In this document: positions 1 to 5,226 of the stretch, piece after piece
How the letters are laid out: every line of letters begins with the position of its first letter
Position numbering within the stretch: position 1 is the first letter of the stretch
Assembly (NCBI GenBank): GCA_958435885.1
Contig: CAUBHZ010000107.1
Span: 1 to 6,723 of the forward strand
Direction: 5' to 3'
DNA from: an uncultured Intestinimonas sp.
GTDB lineage: Bacteria; Bacillota_A; Clostridia; Oscillospirales; Oscillospiraceae
DNA: 6,723 nt
Made by a program: the position numbers and the translations under genes
Notes under the pieces: model-generated
The model's input: only the letters and a program-made list of their open reading frames with translations
What the model was told of the DNA's origin: nothing
Database searches by the model: none

Positions 1-408
<408 letters not shown>

Positions 409-432
409 GCTTCCCTTTTCCTATTACGTTGC

Positions 433-474
433 AGGAAGGCCGGACCCAGATGGGTCCGGCCTTCCTTCTATTTT
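433..474 (+). terminator. Intrinsic terminator of gap
   Basis: A perfect inverted repeat has arms 433-448 and 451-466 (AGGAAGGCCGGACCCA and its complement) around a 2-base centre, so the real loop is about 4 nt. It is followed by a T-rich tail TTCTATTTT. It starts 25 bases after the gap stop codon and ends just before the next promoter. Confidence 0.9.
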
Positions 475-478
475 CCCC

Positions 479-508
479 TTGACAAAGGGGGCTCACTGTG
501 TCTATACT
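479..508 (+). promoter_or_regulatory. Sigma-70-type promoter of the GntR-ABC operon
   Basis: A consensus -35 box TTGACA at 479-484 is separated by 18 bp from a -10 box TATACT at 503-508. The start codon of the regulator lies at 551, giving a leader of about 35 nt. The -10 box is the outer part of the left arm of the operator palindrome, so repressor binding should block RNA polymerase directly. Confidence 0.82.
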
Positions 509-533
509 GTATATGCTGGATATATACAGTATA
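503..533. promoter_or_regulatory. Probable operator for the GntR/YtrA-type repressor
   Basis: A perfect inverted repeat has arms TATACTGTATAT (503-514) and ATATACAGTATA (522-533), separated by 7 bp. It covers the -10 box and the expected transcription start. It is AT-rich in otherwise GC-rich surroundings. Dimeric GntR-family repressors bind such palindromes, and YtrA-type regulators usually control their own ABC operon. That this repressor binds here is inferred from position and symmetry. Confidence 0.75.
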
Positions 534-550
534 CCATCTCGAGGTGAACC

Positions 551-925
551 ATGGACATCATCATCAGCAACAGTGCCGGCGTGCCCATCTACGAGCAGAT
601 CACCCAGCAGATGAAGGGCCTCATTCTGCGGGGGGAGCTGAAGGAGGGGGAGGCCCTCCCCTCCATGCGGCTGCTGGCCAAGGAACTGCGCATCTCGGTC
701 ATCACCACCAAGCGGGCCTACGAGGAGCTGGAGCGTGAGGGTTTCCTCACCACGGTGCCCGGCAAGGGCTGCTTTGTGGCACCCAGGGATCTGGAGCTGG
801 TCCGTGAGGACTGCCTCCGCCGGGTGGAGGAGCACCTCTCCCAGGCGGTGGACATCGCCAAGGGCGGCGGCATCTCCCTGGAGGAGCTCACCGGGGCGCT
901 GAACATTCTATATGGAGACGAGTGA
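551..925 (+). CDS. GntR-family transcriptional regulator, YtrA subfamily
   Basis: A 124-residue DNA-binding regulator. The N-terminal winged helix-turn-helix spans about residues 9-78. It opens with the family block VPIYEQITQQMKGLILRGEL, continues with the LPSMRLLAKEL recognition region and the TTKRAYEELEREGF helix, and ends with the wing GKGCFV (71-76). Only about 45 residues follow. That is too short for a FadR, HutC or MocR effector domain, and it matches the short helical dimerisation tail of YtrA-type regulators. An SD-like GAGGTGA at 541-547 precedes the ATG. It is the first gene of a three-gene operon with an ABC ATPase and a permease, the usual context of the subfamily, where the regulator represses its own operon and responds to cell-envelope stress or an exported compound. 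The inducer cannot be read from sequence. Confidence 0.93.
   Translation: MDIIISNSAGVPIYEQITQQMKGLILRGELKEGEALPSMRLLAKELRISVITTKRAYEELEREGFLTTVPGKGCFVAPRDLELVREDCLRRVEEHLSQAVDIAKGGGISLEELTGALNILYGDE
914..917 (+). promoter_or_regulatory. Ribosome binding site that decides the ABC ATPase start
   Basis: GGAG at 914-917 lies 9 nt before the ATG at 927 and inside the end of the regulator gene. The alternative in-frame ATG at 912 has no convincing Shine-Dalgarno sequence ahead of it, which favours 927. Confidence 0.6.
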
Positions 926-926
926 T

Positions 927-1784
927 ATGGCCAATCTCATCGAAGTGCGGGGTCTGTGCAAGGATTACGGCGATTTTTGCCTGGACCACGTGGACCTGAC
1001 CCTGCCCGGCGGCACCATTCTGGGGCTCATCGGGGAGAACGGCGCCGGCAAGACCACCACCATTAAGGCCATCCTGGGGCTCATCCGCCCCGACGGCGGC
1101 ACGGTGAAGGTGCTGGGCCGGGAGGTGACGGAGGGCAGCGACTTCCGGGAGGAGGTGGGCGTGGTGTTGGACGAGAGCGCCTTCCACGACCCGCTAAAGG
1201 CGCCCCAGGTGGGAAAGATCCTGGCCGGGTCCTACCGGAACTGGGACGCCCCCCTCTTTGACGCCTACCTGGACCGGTTCGGGCTGCCCCGGAACAAGAA
1301 GATCAAGGAATTTTCCAAAGGCATGAAGATGAAGCTCTCCATCGCCTCCGCCCTGGCCCACCACCCCCGGCTCCTCATTCTGGACGAGGCCACCGCCGGG
1401 CTGGACCCGGTGGTCCGCAACGAGCTGCTGGACGAGTTCCTCACCTTCATCCAGGACGAGGACCACGCCGTCCTCCTCTCCAGCCACATCACCAGCGACC
1501 TGGAGAAGGCGGCGGACTATGTGACCTACCTCCACAGGGGCAGAGCGGTCCTCCAGGGAGCCAAGGATGAGCTGCTGGACCGCTACGGGCGGCTGGTGTG
1601 CGCCCGGGCCGACCTGGCGGCGGTGGACCCTGCCCTGCTGGAGGGCACCCGGGTGAGCCAATTCGGCTGCGAGGCCCTGGTAAAGGACCGGCAGGCCTTC
1701 CGCCGCCGGTACCCCGACCTGACGGTGGACCCGGTGACTCTGGAGGACATCATGGTATTTACGGTAAGGGGGGACGAAGCATGA
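927..1784 (+). CDS. ABC transporter ATP-binding protein (YtrB/BcrA-like exporter ATPase)
   Basis: A 285-residue cytoplasmic nucleotide-binding subunit that powers the permease encoded next. Visible motifs are Walker A GENGAGKT (36-43), the signature loop FSKGMKMKL (129-137; SKGMK in place of LSGGQ), Walker B LLILDEA (149-155), D-loop AGLDP (157-161) and the H-loop histidine in SSH (187). The usual Q-loop glutamine is not obvious: the segment VGVVLDESAFHD (77-88) carries D/E there. Residues after about 215 form the C-terminal extension common in ABC-2 exporter ATPases. The start at 927 is one base after the regulator stop (TGATATG), which suggests translational coupling; an ATG at 912 would add five residues. 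Probably works as a homodimer, since only one ATPase is encoded. The substrate is unknown; YtrB- and BcrA-like relatives act in cell-wall stress or antimicrobial peptide efflux. Confidence 0.93.
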   Translation: MANLIEVRGLCKDYGDFCLDHVDLTLPGGTILGLIGENGAGKTTTIKAILGLIRPDGGTVKVLGREVTEGSDFREEVGVVLDESAFHDPLKAPQVGKILAGSYRNWDAPLFDAYLDRFGLPRNKKIKEFSKGMKMKLSIASALAHHPRLLILDEATAGLDPVVRNELLDEFLTFIQDEDHAVLLSSHITSDLEKAADYVTYLHRGRAVLQGAKDELLDRYGRLVCARADLAAVDPALLEGTRVSQFGCEALVKDRQAFRRRYPDLTVDPVTLEDIMVFTVRGDEA

Positions 1785-2416
1785 CAGGTCTCATCAAAAA
1801 AGACTTCTACCTATCGGTCAGCATGTTCAAAAGCTATGTGCTGGTGGCAGCCGTCTTTGCCCTCCTCACCCTGGCGGGCATCTACGACATTTCCTTTTTC
1901 GTCACCTACATGTCGGTGATGTGCATCATGATCCCGGTGAATCTCTTCGCCTACGAGGAGCAGGCTCGTTGGGACAAGTACGCCGCCGCCCTCCCCTCCG
2001 GCCGGGCGGGGGTGGTGAAGGCCCGATACCTCTTCACCGTTCTGGTCTGTCTGGGCTCTCTGGCCTTTGCCCTGCTCCTCCAACTGATCGTGGCTCTCTT
2101 CACCGGCGCACAGGGTCAGGAGCGGACGGATCTGCTCCTCAGCGGCCTCTTCCCCGCCGCCTACGGCTGCTTCATGAACGCCATCCTCCTCCCCCTCCTC
2201 TTCAAGTTCGGCTCACAGAAGGGGCGGATCTACCTGATCCTGGCCCTGGGCGTGGGGGTGGGCGTCATCTTCGGCGGCCTCACCGGCCTCAAGGAGATGG
2301 GTATCTCCCTCTCCGAGCTGACCCTTCCCCTCTTTGTGCTGCCGGTGGTAGGACTGCTGGCGCTGATTCCCTCCTATCTCCTCTCCCGGCGCATCTTTTT
2401 CCACAAAGACCTCTGA
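1781..2416 (+). CDS. ABC-2 type transporter permease
   Basis: A 211-residue integral membrane protein, the partner of the preceding ATPase. About six hydrophobic segments can be seen, near residues 18-34, 38-57, 83-108, 118-141, 149-167 and 181-202. The cytoplasmic loop after segment two reads YEEQARWDKYAAALPSGR followed by VVKARYL. This is the characteristic region of the ABC-2 permease family that goes with GntR/YtrA operons (PF13346-like: small aromatic/charged motif, then LP.sR..vV..+Y). The ATG overlaps the ATPase stop (ATGA, 1781-1784), with an AAGGGGGGA ribosome binding site at 1766-1774, so the two are translationally coupled. The open frame continues upstream to 1598, but that part is antisense-like shadow of the ATPase. 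No cytoplasmic or periplasmic accessory domain is present. Substrate unknown. Confidence 0.9.
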   Translation: MTGLIKKDFYLSVSMFKSYVLVAAVFALLTLAGIYDISFFVTYMSVMCIMIPVNLFAYEEQARWDKYAAALPSGRAGVVKARYLFTVLVCLGSLAFALLLQLIVALFTGAQGQERTDLLLSGLFPAAYGCFMNAILLPLLFKFGSQKGRIYLILALGVGVGVIFGGLTGLKEMGISLSELTLPLFVLPVVGLLALIPSYLLSRRIFFHKDL

Positions 2417-2424
2417 AATTGTGG

Positions 2425-2461
2425 AAAAAACGGGCGGCATGTCTGCACATGCCGCCCGTTT
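2425..2461. terminator. Bidirectional intrinsic terminator between convergent operons
   Basis: Stem arms CGGGCGGCATGT (2431-2442) and its complement (2447-2458) enclose a CTGC loop. Six As (2425-2430) precede it and TTT follows. Read on the minus strand, the hairpin is followed by TTTTTT, a good U-tract for the secreted-protein gene. On the plus strand the tail TTTCTCTTATCTTT is weaker but plausible for the ABC operon. Confidence 0.85.
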
Positions 2462-2474
2462 CTCTTATCTTTCC

Positions 2475-3197
2475 TCAGGAGAAGGAGATGTCGTAGACAC
2501 CGTAGCCCGCCTGAGAGTGGAAAATGGACTTCACCACCAGCAGCTTCACATTGGCCGCCCGGTTCAGGGGAACGCTGATGGTCTGAGGGGCGCCGTCCCA
2601 CTTGAGGTCGTAGCTGGTGCTCAGCTCACCGTCCAGATAGACCTCCAAGGTGGCGTCGTCCGCCTCCGTCCCGTCCACATGGCCCACGGTGAAGGTCATG
2701 GTGCTGTACTTCAGGTCGGTATTCCAGAGGGCGTAGGACGCGGTGGTGGACACTCCGCTCTTGTCCTGGAGCATGACGCCCTCGGTGATGTCCTTCCCGG
2801 ACACGGTCATGAAGGCCTTGGGATCACTGCCGTCGTAGATGGCGCTCCACTTGTTGATCTCATAGGGGGGCAGCAGCTTCATCCAGCTGTCGGCCTGGCC
2901 CGGGACCTGGCCCACATAGACGGTGGCGGTGTCACCGTCCCAGGTGACCTCCTTGCCCAGGGCTTCGCCGATGGCGCGGACGGGCAGATAGGTGGTGCCG
3001 CCGCTGGCAAAGGGCTCCACCACGTTGCCGTTGGCATCGGTGGGGGTGATCTCCTTGCCGTCCACCACGATGCGGATGCCCATATAGTTGGCCTCGATCA
3101 TCTTGGTGGTGACGGCGCTGGCAGCGAAGGCTGTTCCGCAGAGCAGTCCGGCGACCACGACCAGTGACAGGATACGGGTGCGGGTAAGCTTTTTCAT
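2475..3197 (-). CDS. Secreted protein with copper-amine-oxidase-N (stalk) domain and NPCBM-like C-terminal domain
   Basis: About 240 residues. MKKLTRTRI plus a hydrophobic run to AFAASA (residues 1-28) is a classic Sec signal peptide; Cys20 is not in a proper lipobox. Residues about 38-96 match the copper amine oxidase N-terminal domain (PF07833-like), with VVDGKEITPTDANGN, then TTYLPVRAIGEALGKEV and WDGDTATVYVG. Despite the name, this is a small stalk or cell-surface module with no amine oxidase activity. Residues about 110-240 form a beta-rich domain resembling NPCBM, a carbohydrate-associated module: DITEGVMLQD, FTVGHVDGTEADDATLEVYLDG and VPLNRAANVKLLVV. It is probably extracellular and may bind glycans or the cell wall, with no catalytic domain. 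GGGAGG lies 7 nt before this ATG; a second ATG directly upstream (ending 3200) would add one Met. An open frame running up to 3500 is not used. Confidence 0.85.
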   Translation of the reverse strand: MKKLTRTRILSLVVVAGLLCGTAFAASAVTTKMIEANYMGIRIVVDGKEITPTDANGNVVEPFASGGTTYLPVRAIGEALGKEVTWDGDTATVYVGQVPGQADSWMKLLPPYEINKWSAIYDGSDPKAFMTVSGKDITEGVMLQDKSGVSTTASYALWNTDLKYSTMTFTVGHVDGTEADDATLEVYLDGELSTSYDLKWDGAPQTISVPLNRAANVKLLVVKSIFHSQAGYGVYDISFS

Positions 3198-3204
3198 CAT
3201 ACTT

Positions 3205-3210
3205 CCTCCC
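3205..3210 (-). promoter_or_regulatory. Ribosome binding site of the secreted CuAO-N protein
   Basis: The minus strand reads GGGAGGAAGTATGATG. GGGAGG lies 4 nt from the first ATG and 7 nt from the second, so the second fits the usual spacing better. It rules out the far-upstream in-frame starts. Confidence 0.75.
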
Positions 3211-3246
3211 AATTTCTGTATTTTGGTCTGTGCGCGGACCTCAAAG

Positions 3247-3263
3247 AGGGGCCCTTTGCCCCT
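3247..3263. repeat. Small inverted repeat just downstream of the -10 box
   Basis: AGGGGC (3247-3252) and GCCCCT (3258-3263) form a perfect 6-bp stem with a 5-nt loop. It abuts the -10 box of the secreted-protein promoter and covers the expected transcription start. No U-tract follows on the minus strand, so it is more likely an operator or leader structure than a terminator. Confidence 0.4.
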
Positions 3264-3292
3264 ATTCTGCGCCTTTCCGCCCGTCTTGTCAA
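3264..3292 (-). promoter_or_regulatory. Probable sigma-70-type promoter of the secreted CuAO-N protein gene
   Basis: On the minus strand, a consensus TTGACA (3287-3292) is separated by 17 bp from CAGAAT (3264-3269), which matches TATAAT at four of six positions. The start codon lies about 65 nt further on. It sits in the gap after the DUF3343 stop, so this gene probably has its own transcript. Confidence 0.6.
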
Positions 3293-3299
3293 GCGGGCG
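3278..3299. repeat. Imperfect palindrome centred on the -35 box of the secreted-protein promoter
   Basis: Read on the minus strand, CGCCCGCTTG, a central A, then CAAG, an extra A and CGGGCG. This gives 10-base arms with one bulged base, and the TTGACA -35 box lies inside. As RNA it would form a hairpin 7 nt after the DUF3343 stop codon, but no U-tract follows. It could be a regulator site, a weak terminator or RNA 3'-end structure. Confidence 0.45.
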
Positions 3300-3306
3300 C
3301 AGCCCC

Positions 3307-3531
3307 CTACCGGAGCAGCTCCCAGGCGGTGCCCAGCCGGCGGTAGAGGTGCTCCGCCCGGTCCACCGCCGGCGGCTCCCCATCCCAGTCGAACTGCACA
3401 CAGGTCCCACAGGCTGTGGAAAGCTCCCGGGGCACCGGCATGAGCCGGGTGGAACAGGCGCCGGAACTGTGGAGCACACGGCTGGCCAATATGCTGTCAA
3501 ATTGTGAGGAAAAGGTGGCCAGATAGGTCAT
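3307..3531 (-). CDS. DUF3343 (putative Se/S carrier-like) domain protein
   Basis: A 74-residue protein recognisable as a complete DUF3343 domain (PF11823, described as putative Se/S carrier-like). The N-terminal MTYLATFSSQFDSILASRVL is the expected beta-alpha unit. It is followed by the family signature TRLMPVPREL and then STACGTCVQF, with Cys41 and Cys44 as a CxxC pair. The PVPR and S..CG motifs are the conserved core. The family is linked by annotation to sulfur or selenium handling, but no function is proven, and no Se or S genes lie nearby. AAGGG sits about 6 nt before the ATG. The gene lies between the rplQ terminator and the promoter of the secreted protein. No clear promoter of its own was seen, so it may depend on read-through or on a weak promoter within the terminator region. 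Its whole length also lies under a false 5' extension of the neighbouring gene in another frame. Confidence 0.83.
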   Translation of the reverse strand: MTYLATFSSQFDSILASRVLHSSGACSTRLMPVPRELSTACGTCVQFDWDGEPPAVDRAEHLYRRLGTAWELLR

Positions 3532-3548
3532 GGAGAGCCCTTCTTTCC

Positions 3549-3563
3549 CCTCCCGGAGGGAGG
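3549..3563. repeat. Short GC-rich hairpin upstream of the DUF3343 gene
   Basis: CCTCCC (3549-3554) and GGGAGG (3558-3563) pair around a GGA loop. It lies between the rplQ terminator and the DUF3343 start, in the leader if that gene is read through. On the minus strand its downstream arm contains GGGAGG about 17 nt before the start codon. Confidence 0.4.
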
Positions 3564-3577
3564 TATGTGAGAGGAAG

Positions 3578-3625
3578 AAAGCCCCTTACGTATCCCCGGT
3601 GCACCAGGGATACATAAGGGGCTTT
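3578..3625. terminator. Long hairpin terminator after rplQ
   Basis: Arms AAAGCCCCTTA (3578-3588) and TAAGGGGCTTT (3615-3625), then one C/A mismatch, then GTATCCC (3590-3596) with GGGATAC (3607-3613). The 10-nt apex contains the palindrome GGTGCACC. On the minus strand the stem runs into CTTTCTTCCTCTC, a pyrimidine-rich tail, about 30 nt beyond the rplQ stop. The plus-strand side also ends in TTTT, so it may work both ways. It should close the ribosomal operon. Confidence 0.8.
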
Positions 3626-3654
3626 TCTGATTCAGCGTGGGGTAATCCGAGGGA

Positions 3655-3996
3655 TCACACCAGCTGCACGATGGCCATCTCGGCGGCATCGCCCCGACGG
3701 GGGCCGATCTTCACAACGCGGGTGTAACCGCCGTTGCGGGAGGCGTACTTGGGGCCGATCTCGTCGAAGAGCTTCTTGGCCACATCCTCCTTGGTGATGA
3801 AGGCCAGAGCCTGACGATAGGTGGCCAGGTTGTTGTGCTTGGCCAGGGTGATCATCTTCTCGGCCACAGGAGCCACTTCCTTGGCGCGGGCGTAGGTGGT
3901 CTTGATCTGGCCGTTCTCCAGCAGATAGGTCACCATGGCGCGGAGCATAGCCTTACGCTGGTCAGAACGCTTACCAAGCTTACGATATCCGGACAT
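3655..3996 (-). CDS. rplQ: 50S ribosomal protein L17 (bL17)
   Basis: 113 residues, a normal length for Firmicute L17, which lacks the longer C-terminal tail of the E. coli protein. It binds 23S rRNA near the exit side of the large subunit. Diagnostic stretches are [20 protein letters not shown] at the N-terminus, [20 protein letters not shown] in the middle and [20 protein letters not shown] near the end. GAGGAG at 4006-4011 lies 9 nt before the ATG. As in most bacteria it follows rpoA and is the last gene of the cluster, with a hairpin terminator shortly after. The 156-nt gap to rpoA is long for this pair and full of inverted repeats. Confidence 0.98.
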   Translation of the reverse strand: MSGYRKLGKRSDQRKAMLRAMVTYLLENGQIKTTYARAKEVAPVAEKMITLAKHNNLATYRQALAFITKEDVAKKLFDEIGPKYASRNGGYTRVVKIGPRRGDAAEMAIVQLV

Positions 3997-4015
3997 TGTG
4001 ATACACTCCTCAATC

Positions 4016-4037
4016 GGCGTTTCGCACAGCGAACGCC
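4016..4037. repeat. Inverted repeat 5' of rplQ ribosome binding site
   Basis: GGCGTTTCGC (4016-4025) pairs with GCGAACGCC (4029-4037) around ACA, with one bulged T. On the minus strand it ends 4 nt before the rplQ SD. No U-tract follows, so it is not a standard terminator. It may shape rplQ translation or mark an RNA end. Confidence 0.55.
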
Positions 4038-4051
4038 CTTCTCTGTAAATT

Positions 4052-4082
4052 CGTCCTGAGGGCGCTTGCCCTCGGGAGGACG
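4052..4082. repeat. Hairpin in the rpoA-rplQ gap
   Basis: TGAGGGC (4057-4063) pairs with GCCCTCG (4068-4074) around a GCTT loop. An outer CGTCC/GGACG stem (4052-4056 with 4078-4082) closes it over a 3-nt bulge. GC-rich, no U-tract. Confidence 0.55.
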
Positions 4083-4084
4083 TG

Positions 4085-4107
4085 GGACCGGGGATAACCC
4101 CGGGTCC
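4085..4107. repeat. Hairpin in the rpoA-rplQ gap
   Basis: GGACCGGGG (4085-4093) pairs with CCCC-G-GGTCC (4098-4107) around ATAA, with one bulged G. Part of the right arm (GTCCGG, 4104-4109) could instead pair with CCGGAC at 4130-4135 close to the rpoA stop, so two alternative folds exist. Confidence 0.55.
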
Positions 4108-4129
4108 GGGAGGGGACGTTACATGCCCC

Positions 4130-4145
4130 CCGGACCGCCCTCCGG
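4130..4145. repeat. Short hairpin just after rpoA
   Basis: CCGGA (4130-4134) and TCCGG (4141-4145) pair around a 6-nt loop, within 10 nt of the rpoA stop codon on the minus strand. It competes for bases with the neighbouring fold that uses CCGGAC. Confidence 0.35.
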
Positions 4146-4152
4146 TACAGCC

Positions 4153-5106
4153 TTAGTTGTTGCTGTCGTCGCTGGCCAGGGACAGGCCCATCATGGCCAG
4201 CTTGTTGATGACCTCTTCCAGGCTCTTGCGGCCCAGGTTGCGCACCTTCATCATCTCGTCCTCGGTCTTGGAGATGAGGTCCTCCACCGTGTTGATGTTG
4301 GCGCGCTTGAGGCAGTTGAAGGACCGGACCGACAGGTCCAGCTCCTCGATGGTCAGCTCCAGCACCTTGTCCCGCTGGGCCTCCGCCTTCTCCACCACCG
4401 TGGACTTGTTGCCCATGGTCTCAGAGAGATCGGTGAAGAGCATGAAGTGGTCCACCAGGATCCGGGCGCCCAGACTCACCGCGTCCCGGGCGGTGATGGT
4501 GCCGTTGGTCCACACCTCCAGGGTCAGCTTGTCGAAGTCGGTGAGGTCGCCCACACGGGTGTTCTCCACCGTGTAGTTCACCTTCTTCACAGGCGTGTAG
4601 ATCGAGTCCACCGGGATGAGCCCGATGACCGTCTGGGCCGGCTTGTTCCGGTCGGCGGGGACGTAGCCACGGCCGTGGGACAGGGTCAGCTCCATGTTGA
4701 GGGAGGCGTCAGGGCCCAGGGTGGCAATGTGGTGGTCGGGATTGAGGACCTCCACCTCACCGTCGGCCTTGATGTCGCCGGCGGTGACCTCGCACTCGCC
4801 GTTGGCCTCGATATAGACGGTCTTCACGCCCTCGGAGTGCAGCTTGGCAATGATGCCCTTCACGTTGAGGACGATCTCAGTCACATCTTCCTTGACGCCG
4901 GGAATGGTGCAGAACTCGTGCTGGACGCCGGCGATCTTGATGGAGGTCACCGCGGTGCCAGGCAGAGAGGACAGCAGGATCCGGCGCAGGGAGTTCCCCA
5001 GAGTGGTGCCGTAGCCGCGCTCCAGCGGCTCCACCACGTACTTGCCATAGGAGCCGTCGCCAGGATTTTCCACGCATTCGATGCGCGGCTTTTCGATTTC
5101 TACCAT
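4153..5106 (-). CDS. rpoA: DNA-directed RNA polymerase subunit alpha
   Basis: 317 residues, a full-length alpha subunit. The alpha dimer nucleates assembly of the core enzyme, and its C-terminal domain contacts UP elements and activators. The N-terminal dimerisation domain shows [20 protein letters not shown] (28-47) and the [17 protein letters not shown] region (66-78). After a linker near 232-247, the C-terminal domain carries [20 protein letters not shown] (259-278) and [10 protein letters not shown] (290-299). Arg261 and Asn264 correspond to the DNA-contacting residues of E. coli alpha-CTD. AAGGAGGG on the minus strand precedes the ATG at a normal distance. Its place between rpsD and rplQ is the standard arrangement. 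The gap before it (120 nt) and after it (156 nt) is much wider than between the upstream ribosomal genes. Confidence 0.99.
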   Translation of the reverse strand: MVEIEKPRIECVENPGDGSYGKYVVEPLERGYGTTLGNSLRRILLSSLPGTAVTSIKIAGVQHEFCTIPGVKEDVTEIVLNVKGIIAKLHSEGVKTVYIEANGECEVTAGDIKADGEVEVLNPDHHIATLGPDASLNMELTLSHGRGYVPADRNKPAQTVIGLIPVDSIYTPVKKVNYTVENTRVGDLTDFDKLTLEVWTNGTITARDAVSLGARILVDHFMLFTDLSETMGNKSTVVEKAEAQRDKVLELTIEELDLSVRSFNCLKRANINTVEDLISKTEDEMMKVRNLGRKSLEEVINKLAMMGLSLASDDSNN

Positions 5107-5131
5107 GAAACAGTTACCCTCCTTGTTGCGG

Positions 5132-5155
5132 CGGCAGAACGGGCAGGCTCTGCCG
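5132..5155. repeat. Hairpin in the rpoA leader region
   Basis: CGGCAGA (5132-5138) and TCTGCCG (5149-5155) form a perfect 7-bp stem around a 10-nt loop; GGCAG inside the loop offers an alternative pairing with CTGCC. It lies about 25 nt upstream of the rpoA start. Confidence 0.5.
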
Positions 5156-5179
5156 TATCGTCGTTAGGTTCATTGGGAC

Positions 5180-5198
5180 GCGGGGGCGATGCCCCCGC
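5180..5198. repeat. Strong GC hairpin between rpsD and rpoA
   Basis: GCGGGGGC (5180-5187) and GCCCCCGC (5191-5198) form a perfect 8-bp stem with a GAT loop, and GGGA/TCCC flanks could extend it. No U-tract follows on the minus strand (CGTCCCAATG), so complete termination is unlikely. A processing or stability element is more plausible. Confidence 0.6.
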
Positions 5199-5226
5199 TC
5201 TCCCACAGTCGAGGGTATCAAATGAA

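Noticed and set aside
912..926. Alternative upstream ATG for the ABC ATPase
   Set aside because: It would add METSD only, lacks a Shine-Dalgarno sequence, and the motif-bearing protein aligns well from MANLIEV at 927. It cannot be fully excluded.
1598..1780. 5' extension of the permease frame
   Set aside because: The extra 61 residues are Gly/Pro/Arg-rich and lie inside the ATPase gene. A ribosome binding site and ATGA overlap mark the start at 1781.
2421..3167. Long plus-strand open frame of about 248 codons
   Set aside because: It runs antisense through the secreted CuAO-N gene and its terminator, has composition typical of a GC-rich shadow frame, and shows no known domain.
3198..3500. 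In-frame 5' extension of the secreted-protein gene up to about 3500
   Set aside because: The extension is Pro/Ser/Arg/Gly-rich shadow sequence that overlaps the DUF3343 gene in another frame. The signal peptide, ribosome binding site and promoter all place the start at 3197/3200.
3530..3727. Plus-strand frame across the rplQ terminator
   Set aside because: It spans the hairpin and the antisense of rplQ, with no domain and no ribosome binding site.
5180..5198. Intrinsic terminator between rpsD and rpoA
   Set aside because: The hairpin is strong, but no U-tract follows in either direction, so it is listed as an inverted repeat instead.
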